From Rhodococcus oxybenzonivorans (GTDB lineage: Bacteria; Actinomycetota; Actinomycetes; Mycobacteriales; Mycobacteriaceae): 64,000 nucleotides of DNA. The stretch's first letter is position 1; each line of letters opens with the position of its first letter. Of this stretch, positions 8,295 to 16,436 are shown one piece after another. The notes under the pieces were generated by a model. That model saw only the letters and a program-made list of their open reading frames with translations, was not told the DNA's origin and searched no databases. The stretch is taken from the NCBI RefSeq assembly GCF_003130705.1, contig NZ_CP021354.1, positions 2,108,001 through 2,172,000 on the forward strand, in the 5' to 3' direction. The translations under genes were made by a program, and so were the position numbers.

Positions 8295-9284
8295 TCAGCG
8301 GCCGATCACAGCCGGGGACACGTGGGGCAGTGGGCCGATGACCGGACTCCCAGGATCGATGTTCTCGAGATACGTGGGCTCCTCTGCGGGCGCCTGCTCA
8401 CCGGTGCCCGTCGACTGAGACTTCGCAGCCGGCTTCTGGGCAAGCGCGGCTGCCGACGCCTGGTGGGCAGCGACCACCCGGTGCGCGTACTGAGCGACCC
8501 CGCCGCCGACGGCGCCGGCCAGGGCCGCACCCGCCACGGACCCCGAGCCCGTTCCGGCGGGCACATCGTGCTGTCGGGGTGCGTCGGTGACATCGTCGTG
8601 AGGGCTTTCACTTCGTCGGTACTCTTTAGGAGAGTCCTCCGAGCGAGTGTCTTCTGCTACCTGTGGATCGCTGGGAATCCCGTGGATTCCGTTGGGGCCG
8701 TAGTCGAATCCGACGGGCTGGCCAGCGGTGGCGGCGTGCGTCGAAGTGATCTCGGCTGCGTCGGGCGTTCGAGCATCCAGGTTGGGGAGCTGTGCGCCCG
8801 CAGTCTGGTATGCCGACGAGTAGACAGAGCCCATCGCGGCTTTCGCCGCGTCCTCCGCAGCCACGGATTCGGCTTCACCGCTCCAATTCCACGGCATCAC
8901 CCGCGTCCAGTCGGTGGCGTACCCGACCGGTTCGCCGACAGCCGCCCGGACCGCCTCGGCCCCGGCAATTGCCTCCCGTAACGCCGCCCCGACGTCGCGG
9001 AAGCCTTCACCCGCCGGGTGCGCGCCAAGGACGTAGGAGTCGATTGCGGAGGCGGCAGCCCCGGCAGCGGGTCCCCGCCACCCGCTCGCGAGCGCATCCC
9101 GGGTGGCGTCATGAAATGCGGTGATCGAGTCCTGGAATCGGCGTCCGATCTCGTCCCAGGCGGCCGCCACCGACTCGGACGTCGCCGGCGACATCGCCTC
9201 GACGGCGCCTCTGATCGCGCGGTGGTCCCACTGCTCCGACTGGAAGTTCTCGCCACTCGCCCGGTGGTCGTACTCGTCACTCAT
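8295..9284 (-). CDS. WXG100/PPE-like ESX substrate candidate
   Basis: A 329-residue protein. The first about 165 residues are an alpha-helical hairpin region with an ASGWRG turn (W69-x-G71), the hallmark of WXG100/PPE-like secreted proteins. Residues about 205-245 are polar and disordered, and about 247-285 are Ala/Gly-rich (AGAALAGAVGGGV) and could contact membrane. The last 30 are proline-rich. There is no signal peptide, as expected for ESX export. The start at 9284 is chosen because GGGAGG lies 9 bases upstream. Immediately downstream is an EspG-family chaperone, a strong contextual hint. No toxin domain was recognised. Confidence 0.75.
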   Translation of the reverse strand: MSDEYDHRASGENFQSEQWDHRAIRGAVEAMSPATSESVAAAWDEIGRRFQDSITAFHDATRDALASGWRGPAAGAAASAIDSYVLGAHPAGEGFRDVGAALREAIAGAEAVRAAVGEPVGYATDWTRVMPWNWSGEAESVAAEDAAKAAMGSVYSSAYQTAGAQLPNLDARTPDAAEITSTHAATAGQPVGFDYGPNGIHGIPSDPQVAEDTRSEDSPKEYRRSESPHDDVTDAPRQHDVPAGTGSGSVAGAALAGAVGGGVAQYAHRVVAAHQASAAALAQKPAAKSQSTGTGEQAPAEEPTYLENIDPGSPVIGPLPHVSPAVIGR

Positions 9285-9410
9285 GTGAAGCCCTCCCATG
9301 CCGGCCACTCTCGGTCCCCGAATGGATCCCCCCCGATCCGGCGGGAAGCCACCTTACAGGCGGCTCGACGCGTCACACCATCACGAATCTTCGCGACGGT
9401 ACGGCGACGT

Positions 9411-9989
9411 TCAGCGCTGCGGACGGGTGGTCACCGGCGGAATGGTGATCACCGGACGGGTCGTCGTGGTGGTGGTCGGGGCAGGTTGGGCGGGAATTCC
9501 CGCTGAGGCCCGTGCGTCGGGCGCCTCGGTGGTGGTGATCACCGGCGCGCGCGTGACCGGGGGCTGGGTGACCGGGGGCTGGGTGACCGGGGGCTGAGTG
9601 ACGGGCGCCCGGGCGACCGGAGGCTGGATGACGGGGGCAACGTTGACGGTGGGGCGAGGAACGATCGTCGCAACCGGGGCCGGAGGCAGGGGCGCCGCCG
9701 CGGGCGGCAACGTGGTGGTCGGGGCGGGCTCGGTGGTAACCGGGATCGCTCGCGGTGTGGTGAGGTCCGCCATCTGCCACGTCGGGGTCGGTGGCACGAA
9801 AACCTGGTAGGTCGCGGGCTCGGCGCTGTAAGCACCGGCGGCCTGCAAGCCCTCCGAGGACAGCGGGGGCGGCGCCACATACGCATTACTGCTGTCGAAC
9901 ACCCCGCCCGCAGCGCCCACCATGATGCCCGAGACCGCGGATACAGCGGCAATCGCAAGTGCCCCGATCGCTACGGTTCTGTCGTCCAT
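9411..9989 (-). CDS. Membrane-anchored Pro/Thr-rich protein
   Basis: A 192-residue protein with one N-terminal hydrophobic segment (residues about 6-28, ALAIAAVSAVSGIMVGAAGG), acting as uncleaved anchor or signal peptide. The rest is low-complexity: Pro/Thr/Ala-rich with tandem PPVTQ units at about residues 131-145. No enzymatic domain. Such linkers span peptidoglycan and arabinogalactan in mycolic-acid bacteria. It is the first gene of the leftward ESX-associated run, 126 bases before the PPE-like gene, so a surface or wall-spanning role with those genes is possible but unproven. Confidence 0.65.
   Translation of the reverse strand: MDDRTVAIGALAIAAVSAVSGIMVGAAGGVFDSSNAYVAPPPLSSEGLQAAGAYSAEPATYQVFVPPTPTWQMADLTTPRAIPVTTEPAPTTTLPPAAAPLPPAPVATIVPRPTVNVAPVIQPPVARAPVTQPPVTQPPVTQPPVTRAPVITTTEAPDARASAGIPAQPAPTTTTTTRPVITIPPVTTRPQR
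9553..9597. repeat. Three tandem 15-base units within the Pro/Thr-rich gene
   Basis: The 15-base unit GTGACCGGGGGCTGG occurs three times head to tail, differing only in the final base of the last copy. Read on the minus strand it encodes PPVTQ repeats. Copy number may vary between strains by slippage. Confidence 0.9.
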
Positions 9990-10113
9990 TCGCTACCTGT
10001 CGTCGGCGTCCAAATGCGTCCACCATAGAGGGTGGCCTGCTCGAACGCCGCACGTGTACGCCCGCCGAGCGCATCCGGAGGGTTCGCTCGATAGTTGCCG
10101 GGTTCGGCGCACG

Positions 10114-10140
10114 TTGACGAGAACTCTTGTTCGGTACAGC
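10114..10140 (+). promoter_or_regulatory. Possible promoter for the 30-codon ORF
   Basis: TTGACG at 10114-10119 matches a -35 box. TACAGC 15 bases later is a poor -10. It sits about 50 bases upstream of the small ORF at 10192 and points toward it. Weak support. Confidence 0.3.
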
Positions 10141-10191
10141 CCCCACGATCACGATCGATCGGTGTCCATATCGCTCCGACCGGGGGTAATG

Positions 10192-10284
10192 ATGTCTCTA
10201 CTCGACAAGTTCTTCCGCCGCACGTCGCTGTCCGCGCGAGCCGGGGTGGCTGTCGCTGCGTCCGCCATCCTCTTCGCGTCGTGA
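10192..10284 (+). CDS. Candidate 30-residue hydrophobic microprotein
   Basis: A short ORF starting with a basic amphipathic stretch (MSLLDKFFRRTS) and ending in a hydrophobic run (AGVAVAASAILFAS). A GGGGG element lies 5-6 bases before the ATG; another in-frame ATG directly precedes it. Nine bases after the stop starts a hairpin whose only mismatch is a G-T wobble that pairs in rightward RNA but not in leftward RNA, suggesting a real rightward transcript ends there. It could be a small membrane peptide, a leader peptide or the relic of a signal sequence. No homolog is recalled. Confidence 0.45.
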   Translation: MSLLDKFFRRTSLSARAGVAVAASAILFAS

Positions 10285-10287
10285 CGG

Positions 10288-11313
10288 CTAACTCACCCGT
10301 GAGTACTTGTTAACAGCGGGGTGTGCAGAAGTGCTCACGGGTGTGGACTCACGGATGAAGCGGCCGATCTCCCGAATCGCCTTTCTGCCCTCCGGGAGCA
10401 GCCCCGCAGCGGCCTGGAAGACGTGCACCTGGCGTTCCCAGATCTGCAGTTCGCACGGGACACCCGCCTGGGAGAGTCGTTGCGACATCAACTCCGCGTC
10501 GACGTACACCATTTCCTGTGAACCGGTCTGGATCAGCGCGGGCGGCATCGCAGCGAGGTCGCCGTCCACGGGGGAGGTGGACGGTTGGTGCCCGCCGCGG
10601 GTATCGAGGCGTTCGATGAGTGTCGACAACGCGCCGACCGCACGGCGGGGGAACACCGCGCACAGGTCGGCGTTGGGGTGCGCCAGCTTGTTGACCGGGT
10701 CCAGGTCGGTCAGCGGCGACAGCGCGACATCCGCGGCGGGGCGGGGAAGTCCCTGCCGTAATGCTTCGAGCGTCACCATGAATGTCAGGAAACCGCCCGC
10801 GGAGTCGCCGGCAATGACGATCCGATCGGCGGTGTAGCCGTGCGCGAGAAGCCAGCGGTAGCCGTCGACCCCGTCGTCCACCGCCGCACGGATGGGATTC
10901 TGCGGGATCATCCGGTAAGCCACGTTCAAGGTGGACGCCTGGGATTCGGTCGAGATACGAGACACCATCTGCCGGTGCGAATTGATTCCGCAACACAGGA
11001 AGGCGCCGCCGTGCAGGTACAAGATGGCCCGGTTGCCGTTCTCGCCGGCGGGGCGGATCCATTCGGCGCGGCAGTGGGGGAGTCGGATCGGCCTCCGCTG
11101 GGTCCCGCGGACGGGGCCGAGGGAGTACCCGAGATAGTCGACCACCCCGGTGGGCCACGGCAGGTCGGGGTAGCGGGCCCAGCCGTCGAGGAACGGCCGG
11201 ACGGTGCGCCGGAGGGTGTGCGCGAGGGCAGCGGATTGCACGCTGGTCCCGACGAAGTCGCGCCGGGTCAGCGGTAGCGGCGAGGGGCAGAACTCCGCAG
11301 CTGCAGTGCTCAT
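10288..11313 (-). CDS. Alpha/beta hydrolase, hormone-sensitive lipase/NlhH-like esterase
   Basis: A 341-residue cytoplasmic esterase/lipase of the HSL group. The oxyanion-hole motif is HGGAF (residues 101-105). The nucleophile lies in GDSAGG (Ser171), and probable acid and base are Asp272 and His297 (RQVHVF). The family hydrolyses short to medium chain esters, and several mycobacterial Lip proteins belong here. The start at 11313 has GGAGG 7 bases upstream; the longer frame to 11382 has none. It is divergent from a wax ester synthase/DGAT (175-base gap), which suggests acyl-ester metabolism. The last codons run into an inverted repeat and the TAG stop lies at its edge. Confidence 0.87.
   Translation of the reverse strand: MSTAAAEFCPSPLPLTRRDFVGTSVQSAALAHTLRRTVRPFLDGWARYPDLPWPTGVVDYLGYSLGPVRGTQRRPIRLPHCRAEWIRPAGENGNRAILYLHGGAFLCCGINSHRQMVSRISTESQASTLNVAYRMIPQNPIRAAVDDGVDGYRWLLAHGYTADRIVIAGDSAGGFLTFMVTLEALRQGLPRPAADVALSPLTDLDPVNKLAHPNADLCAVFPRRAVGALSTLIERLDTRGGHQPSTSPVDGDLAAMPPALIQTGSQEMVYVDAELMSQRLSQAGVPCELQIWERQVHVFQAAAGLLPEGRKAIREIGRFIRESTPVSTSAHPAVNKYSRVS
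10294..10343 (+). terminator. Inverted repeat / terminator, divergent copy 3
   Basis: Arms of 15 bases, CACCCGTGAGTACTT (10294-10308) and AAGTGCTCACGGGTG (10329-10343), with one T-G wobble and a 20-base loop containing GTTAAC. The outer CCCGTGAGT and the GTTAAC are shared with the repeats at 2171 and 32612. It overlaps the 3' coding end of the leftward hydrolase and follows the small ORF at 10192. Confidence 0.65.
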
Positions 11314-11488
11314 GGCCTGCCTCCTTCGGTCCGCGGTCGTTCGGTGACGCCCGTGGTTGGAGTCACCCTTTTTGCGCCGCACGATCTATATCGGAGTTGT
11401 GCGCACGGACGCTACGCCCGACGTACCATCCACAGGAAAGTCGTAATGGGATAGTGACCGAGCGGGGGTGAACGTCCAGGTGGGGATA

Positions 11489-12853
11489 ATGCCGGTTACC
11501 GATTCGATATTCCTGTTAGGCGAATCGAGGGAGCATCCGATGCACGTCGGGTCGCTCGAATTGTTTACTCCGCCCGAGGATGCCGGGCCCGACTACGTGA
11601 AGACGATGCTCGACACCATGCTGTCGCACACGACCGTCGACTCCACGTTCCGGAAGAAGCCGCAAGGTCCCGTCGGCAGCGTCGGCAACCTGTGGTGGGC
11701 GGACGAGGGTGACAACGTGGATCTCGAATACCACGTTCGGCATTCGGCGTTGCCGGCGCCGTGCCGGGTTCGGGAGCTGCTCACGCTCACCTCCCGGCTG
11801 CACGGCACGCTCCTCGACCGTCACCGCCCCTTGTGGGAGATGTACGTGATCGAGGGGCTCAGCGACGGACGGTTCGCGATTTACACCAAATTGCATCATT
11901 CGCTGATGGATGGCGTATCCGGGTTCCGGTTGCTGCAACGCACGCTGACCACGGACCCCACGGTGCGTGATGCCCCGCCGCCGTGGAACTTGCCGCGTGG
12001 GGAGAAGAAACCGGACAGCGGCGGCGGTCTGGACCTCGGATCGGTGTTCGGCGGCCTCCGTCGAACGGTCGGTGAGGTGGCCGGTCTCGCCCCGGCATCC
12101 CTGCGCATCGCCCGTACCGCGCTGGGACAACACGATATGAAGTTCCCGTACGAGGCGCCCAGGACCATGCTGAACGTCCCGATCGGGGGCGCGCGGCGTT
12201 TCGCCGCCCAGTCGTGGTCGCTCGAGCGCGTCAACGCCGTGCGTAAGTCGGCGGGGGTGAGTGTCAACGACGTCGTGCTCGCCATGTGCGCCGGAGCGTT
12301 GCGCCACTACCTGACCGAACAGGACGGATTGCCGGACGCGCCGCTCATCGCCATGGTTCCCGTCTCCTTGCGTGACGAGAAGAAGGTGGACGCCGGAGGC
12401 AACTCCGTGGGAGTCACGTTGTGCAATCTGGCGACAGACATCGAGGACCCGGCCGATCGGCTGTCGGCCATCTCGGCGTCCATGTCCCAGGGAAAAGAGT
12501 TGTTCAGCAGTCTCACCCCGATGCAGGCGCTGGCGTGGTCGGCGGTCAACATGTCGCCGATCGCCCTGACTCCAATTCCGGGCGTGGTGCGCCTCACGCC
12601 GCCGCCGTTCAATGTGATCATCTCCAACGTTCCCGGACCGCCGAAGACGATGTACTTCAACGGGTCCCGTCTCGACGGGCTTTATCCGACGTCGGTGGTG
12701 CTGGACGGCCAGGCCCTCAACATCACCCTCACCAACAACGGTGGCAATCTCGACTTCGGGGTGGTGGGATGTCGACGATCGGTCCCGAGTTTGCAGCGGA
12801 TTCTGATCCATCTCGAAACGGCGCTCGCGGAACTGGAAAAGGCGCTGTTGTGA
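11489..12853 (+). CDS. Wax ester synthase/diacylglycerol acyltransferase (WS/DGAT)
   Basis: A 454-residue bifunctional acyltransferase that esterifies fatty alcohols or diacylglycerol with acyl-CoA, forming storage wax esters or triacylglycerol at the membrane/lipid body. The active-site motif HHSLMDG is at residues 136-142 (catalytic His137), with PLW at 114-116, SVNDVVLA mid-protein, NVPGP in the C-terminal half, and the family start MPVTDSIFLLGESREHPMHVG. The start at 11489 is chosen for that conserved N-terminus and a GGTGGGG element just upstream; GTG at 11468 is an alternative. It is divergent from an HSL-type esterase. Rhodococcus genomes carry many paralogs, so this copy's substrate is unclear. 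Confidence 0.95.
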   Translation: MPVTDSIFLLGESREHPMHVGSLELFTPPEDAGPDYVKTMLDTMLSHTTVDSTFRKKPQGPVGSVGNLWWADEGDNVDLEYHVRHSALPAPCRVRELLTLTSRLHGTLLDRHRPLWEMYVIEGLSDGRFAIYTKLHHSLMDGVSGFRLLQRTLTTDPTVRDAPPPWNLPRGEKKPDSGGGLDLGSVFGGLRRTVGEVAGLAPASLRIARTALGQHDMKFPYEAPRTMLNVPIGGARRFAAQSWSLERVNAVRKSAGVSVNDVVLAMCAGALRHYLTEQDGLPDAPLIAMVPVSLRDEKKVDAGGNSVGVTLCNLATDIEDPADRLSAISASMSQGKELFSSLTPMQALAWSAVNMSPIALTPIPGVVRLTPPPFNVIISNVPGPPKTMYFNGSRLDGLYPTSVVLDGQALNITLTNNGGNLDFGVVGCRRSVPSLQRILIHLETALAELEKALL

Positions 12854-12885
12854 CGTGACGTTGCTCGAGCGGGGGCGCGGCGTGG

Positions 12886-13698
12886 TCAGCCTCGCCGCGA
12901 CTCCTGCTCGACCAGCGCGCGCTTCGACTCCTCGTGCAAGACCTCGAGAAGTTCGTGTTCGACGTCCGCGAACTCCGGCGACGTCATCATCGACAGCTCC
13001 CGGGGGCGGGGCAGATCCACGGTCACCTCACGCCGGACGGTGGCCGGTCTTGCAGACAGGATGACCACCCGGTCCGACAAGTACACGGCTTCACGAATGT
13101 CGTGGGTGATCATCAACACCGTCCACCGATAGCGTTGCCACACCTCCTGCAACCAGGCCTGCATCTCGGTGCGGGTCAAAGAATCCAGGGCACCGAATGG
13201 TTCGTCGAGGAGGAGAACTGGGCGCTCCTGAACGACGGTGCGGAGCATCGCAGCGCGTTGCCGCATCCCGCCCGACAACTGGCTGGGTCGCGCGTCCTCG
13301 AATCCGGCGAGGCCGAACACGGGGAAGAGGGCGCGGGCGCGTTCGCGTGCGTCACGTCGGGGCATGCCCTGCACCTCGAGACCGAGGGTGGTGTTGTCGA
13401 GAACGGTGCGCCACGGGAACAGAAGGTCCTTCTGCGGCATGTAGGCACACTGTGCCGAACCGCCACCGGCCGCGGGCACCGGCGTGCCGCCGATCGTGAC
13501 GGTGCCGGAGTCGGGTCGGTCGAGGCCGGCGAGCATCGCGAACGCTGTGCTCTTCCCACACCCGCTCGGTCCGATGACCGACACGAACTCGCCCGGTTCG
13601 ACGGTGAACGACACAGTGTCGAGTACGGGCCGGACGCCGCCGCGGACGGGGAAGGCCTTGGACAACCCACACAGTTCGACTCGCGCGTCGTCAGTCAT
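12886..13698 (-). CDS. thiZ: ABC transporter ATPase of thiamine-precursor importer (ThiZ-like)
   Basis: A 270-residue NitT/TauT-type ATPase. Walker A is GPSGCGKST (43-51), Q-loop in MPQKDLLFPW, signature LSGGMRQR, Walker B LLLDEP, and H-loop ITHD. It powers import of the ligand bound by the adjacent ThiY-like lipoprotein through the ThiX-like permease. The family alone would allow taurine or nitrate, but the TPP riboswitch and tenA at the head of the operon point to thiamine pyrimidine (formylaminopyrimidine/HMP) salvage. Its start overlaps the permease stop by 8 bases. It is the last gene of the operon. Confidence 0.88.
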   Translation of the reverse strand: MTDDARVELCGLSKAFPVRGGVRPVLDTVSFTVEPGEFVSVIGPSGCGKSTAFAMLAGLDRPDSGTVTIGGTPVPAAGGGSAQCAYMPQKDLLFPWRTVLDNTTLGLEVQGMPRRDARERARALFPVFGLAGFEDARPSQLSGGMRQRAAMLRTVVQERPVLLLDEPFGALDSLTRTEMQAWLQEVWQRYRWTVLMITHDIREAVYLSDRVVILSARPATVRREVTVDLPRPRELSMMTSPEFADVEHELLEVLHEESKRALVEQESRRG

Positions 13699-14512
13699 TG
13701 TGGCCCCTCTCGGCGGCGATCCACGGCGCGACGGCGCGTTCGACCGCGAAGGTGAGCAGGTAGAGGCTGACGCTGATCACCGCGGTCACGAGCACCGCGG
13801 CCAACACCAGGTCGGTCCGGAACGAGTTCTTCTGGGTGGCCATGTAAATGCCCAGACCCGAGGTAGCGCCAACGTATTCGGCGAACACCGCTCCCACGAC
13901 GGCGTAGGTGATGCCGATCCGCAAGGCCGTGAAAAAACGCGGAATTGCCGAGGGCAGCCGGACGTAGCGGAACTCCTGCCACCGGGACGCGCCCATACTG
14001 CGCAGCAATGATCCGGCCTCCCGATCTGCCGCCGCGAACCCTTCGATCAGGCCGATCGTCATCGGGAAGAAGGTGGCGAGCGCGATGACGAGGATCTTGG
14101 GCAGTAAGCCGAAGCCGAACCAGATAATCATCAGTGGTGCGATGGCGATGATGGGCAGTGTCTGCGACACCACGAACAGCGGCACGAACGCGCGCCGCAG
14201 CCACGGCGAGAAATCGACCAGAACCGCGAGCGCCCAGGCACACAGCAGAGACACCGCGAAGCCGATGATGGTGACCTGAAGGGTGGCGGAGGCATGTTCG
14301 GCGATGACGTCGCGAGCCCGCCACCCCTGCGCGACGACACGGAGCGGCGACGGCAGCACCTGCGGACGGATTCCGCTGACACTGACATAAATCTGCCACG
14401 TGACCACCAGCGCCACGACGACCACGAGCGCAGGGAGTCCCCGCCGCAGGACCGAGGACGTCCCCGGCCCCGCGGAACGCGAACTCGTCTCAGGGTGTGT
14501 CGAGGTACTCAT
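13691..14512 (-). CDS. thiX: ABC transporter permease of thiamine-precursor importer (ThiX-like)
   Basis: A 273-residue inner-membrane permease with about six hydrophobic segments. The cytoplasmic EAA loop is seen in the second half (AADREAGSLLRSMGASRWQ, contacting the ATPase). It is BPD_transp_1 family, NitT/TauT subgroup. It overlaps the ThiY-like gene by 23 bases upstream and the ATPase by 8 bases downstream, which indicates tight translational coupling. The thiamine-precursor assignment rests on the operon and riboswitch rather than on the permease sequence. Confidence 0.87.
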   Translation of the reverse strand: MSTSTHPETSSRSAGPGTSSVLRRGLPALVVVVALVVTWQIYVSVSGIRPQVLPSPLRVVAQGWRARDVIAEHASATLQVTIIGFAVSLLCAWALAVLVDFSPWLRRAFVPLFVVSQTLPIIAIAPLMIIWFGFGLLPKILVIALATFFPMTIGLIEGFAAADREAGSLLRSMGASRWQEFRYVRLPSAIPRFFTALRIGITYAVVGAVFAEYVGATSGLGIYMATQKNSFRTDLVLAAVLVTAVISVSLYLLTFAVERAVAPWIAAERGHND

Positions 14513-15530
14513 TGGTGAAATATGTCGACCAGTCGGGCTCGGCGGTCAGCGGCGCTCCGTCGGGTCCCGTCAGCAAGCCGTGCTCGAACAGGAATCCCGA
14601 GTACCCCGCCCACTTCTCCGTGGTCTGTGTACCGACGGTCCCGGTGGAATCCTTCATGTACTGGGACGAGAGCATCTGCTGGCTTTCCCGCACCAGCGAC
14701 TCGTCCGGGAACGCACCGGGATTGGCGTCGATCAGCATCTGCGCGGCCTGATCGGGCTGGTCGGCCGCGAACTGGTAGCCCCGCTGCAGGGCCTGGACGA
14801 ACTTCCGTGCCTCCTCGGGGTGCTCGGCCATCCATCCCTCGTTGCCCTCGATCACGAGTGCATACGCGTCGGGAAATCCGAAGTCCGTGTAGTGGAAGTA
14901 CCGCATCGGCGTTCCCTGGTGCTCGGCCTCGATGCCTTCCCACGCGAAGAATGACACGGTGAAGTCGGCGGTGCCGGAGTAGACCGCCTCGTACGCGGAC
15001 GTGCCGAGGGTGACGGTGGTGAATTCACCCTTGCCGCCGTCGTTCCGGATGATCTGTTTCAGCGTCGCTTCGCCGTCGGGGTCGGCGAAGCCCGCGTAGA
15101 TCTTGCCGTCCAAGTCCCGAGGGCGGGTGATGTCGGGGCGGTCCGCCCTGACCGCGATGCCCGTGGCCCAGTGCTGCAGAGGTGCGAGCACGGACTTCGT
15201 CTGGGCACCCGCAGCCTTGGAGAAGGTCGCCGAACTCTGGAAACTCACGCCGAACTCGGCATTGCCGGCGTCGACGAGCGTGTCAGGGGACGTGTCGTTG
15301 TACGGCAGAACCTCCACGTCGAGTCCGGCGTCGGCGAAATAGCCCTGTTCGAGGGCGACGAACAAACCGGTGTGATTGGTGTTCGGCGTCCAGTCGAGGG
15401 CGAATCTGATGGTGTCGCCCGACGACCCGTTGTCGGCGCACCCGGCCAGTACGGAGAGTGCGGACACGAGGACGACGGCTGCAGCGGCGGCGCGCTTCGT
15501 GCGCGCGAAGAACGTCACGACTTCGGCCAC
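14490..15530 (-). CDS. thiY: Thiamine-pyrimidine-binding lipoprotein (ThiY-like, NMT1/THI5 fold)
   Basis: A 346-residue lipoprotein: basic start, hydrophobic run, and lipobox LAGC with lipidated Cys at about 31. The mature part starts IRFALDWTPNTNHTGLFVA, the hallmark of the NMT1/THI5-like family that binds formylaminopyrimidine or HMP. It then has GNAEFGVSFQSSATFSKA and AFFAWEG-like contacts typical of the family. It captures pyrimidine salvage precursors outside the membrane for the ThiX/ThiZ importer. It overlaps tenA by 16 bases. The TenA product would act on the imported pyrimidine. Confidence 0.9.
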   Translation of the reverse strand: MAEVVTFFARTKRAAAAAVVLVSALSVLAGCADNGSSGDTIRFALDWTPNTNHTGLFVALEQGYFADAGLDVEVLPYNDTSPDTLVDAGNAEFGVSFQSSATFSKAAGAQTKSVLAPLQHWATGIAVRADRPDITRPRDLDGKIYAGFADPDGEATLKQIIRNDGGKGEFTTVTLGTSAYEAVYSGTADFTVSFFAWEGIEAEHQGTPMRYFHYTDFGFPDAYALVIEGNEGWMAEHPEEARKFVQALQRGYQFAADQPDQAAQMLIDANPGAFPDESLVRESQQMLSSQYMKDSTGTVGTQTTEKWAGYSGFLFEHGLLTGPDGAPLTAEPDWSTYFTNEYLDTP

Positions 15531-16237
15531 TTCTGCTCGTTCAGGGCGGTATCCCAGAACAGGAGTTCGTACCGGCTGGCGACGACGAACGCCTCGATCA
15601 TGGCCTCACGCTGCGCTTCGGTGGCGGCGTCGGCGGCAGCGTCCACCAGTTCGCGGGCGGTGGCCACGGCAGCGTGGAATTCCTCGGCATCGTAGGTGGT
15701 CACCCACTGCGCGTACGGATGCGATGGGTCCGCGGAGAGCACCTCGCGGGCGCTGGCGGCGAGTCGTCGTCCCACGTCGGCGTAGATCCAGAAGCAGGGC
15801 AGTACCGCAGCCGCGGCAACCGGATACGGCTCGGTGGCGGCGACGGCCGTCAGATAGGAGACGTACCCGAGACAGGCCTGCGAATGCTGCGGCTGAGCGT
15901 CCGACGCGGGCAACTTTCCGCCGCTCAGCAGATTCTGGTGCAAGCTGGCCTCGACGGTGGCGGCGGTGGCGGCGGAGTTGGCCCAGAAGCCGGCGGCGAC
16001 GGGGTCCGGAGCGTGCGCGGCCACCAGCGACAGCGCTTTCGCGTACCCGGTGAGGTACAGAAAGTCCTGTTCGATGTACGTGCGGAACACGTCCAGCGGA
16101 AGCGTGCCGTCACCGAGTCGGCGGAGAAATTCGAGCTCGTCGATCGCGTCCCGCAACACCGTGGTCCGGTCCCACAAGAGGTCCGTGAATCTGGTGTGCC
16201 GGCCCACGACGACGGCATCATGGACAGAGCTGTTCAC
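15515..16237 (-). CDS. tenA: TenA-family aminopyrimidine aminohydrolase
   Basis: A 240-residue all-helical TenA protein. It hydrolyses aminopyrimidine thiamine breakdown products to HMP, feeding thiamine synthesis. Catalytic Cys148 is in LPCFWIYADVG and the conserved Glu224 in SRYELLFWD. It is the first gene of the operon, directly behind a TPP riboswitch. The GTG start lies about 10 bases after AAGGGA, which is itself the conserved last block of the aptamer, so ligand binding can hide the ribosome site. A Cys in that position puts it in the TenA_C class with thiaminase II/deaminase activity. Confidence 0.93.
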   Translation of the reverse strand: MNSSVHDAVVVGRHTRFTDLLWDRTTVLRDAIDELEFLRRLGDGTLPLDVFRTYIEQDFLYLTGYAKALSLVAAHAPDPVAAGFWANSAATAATVEASLHQNLLSGGKLPASDAQPQHSQACLGYVSYLTAVAATEPYPVAAAAVLPCFWIYADVGRRLAASAREVLSADPSHPYAQWVTTYDAEEFHAAVATARELVDAAADAATEAQREAMIEAFVVASRYELLFWDTALNEQKWPKS

Positions 16238-16245
16238 TACAATGA

Positions 16246-16322
16246 CATCCCTTCGTCAGCATTACCTGAGCAGGTTCCCGGGTGTGATCTCAGCCCCGCC
16301 CGTGCGGAGCACCCCGTGTCAG
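16246..16322 (-). promoter_or_regulatory. TPP riboswitch (THI element)
   Basis: Read on the minus strand, the conserved THI blocks appear in order: GGGGTGC, GGGGCTGAGA, ACCC, GAACCTG, AGGTAATGC, GACGAAGGGA. This matches the thiamine pyrophosphate aptamer closely. The final AAGGGA serves as the Shine-Dalgarno of tenA about 10 bases further on. Control is therefore probably translational: high TPP folds the aptamer and lowers tenA-thiYXZ expression. Confidence 0.93.
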
Positions 16323-16436
16323 AACAAGCCGACCCTAGCACCGCCCGCCGGGAGCGCGGAAAAGCCCCGTTCACTCGGACACCTCTGCGCATCGTTGGTA
16401 CCTTGGCCGGAGATTCCCGGTGAGGGGGTGTCAGTC

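Noticed and set aside
9553..9597. Short tandem repeats considered as a CRISPR array
   Set aside because: Units are 15 bases with no spacers and encode PPVTQ in frame.
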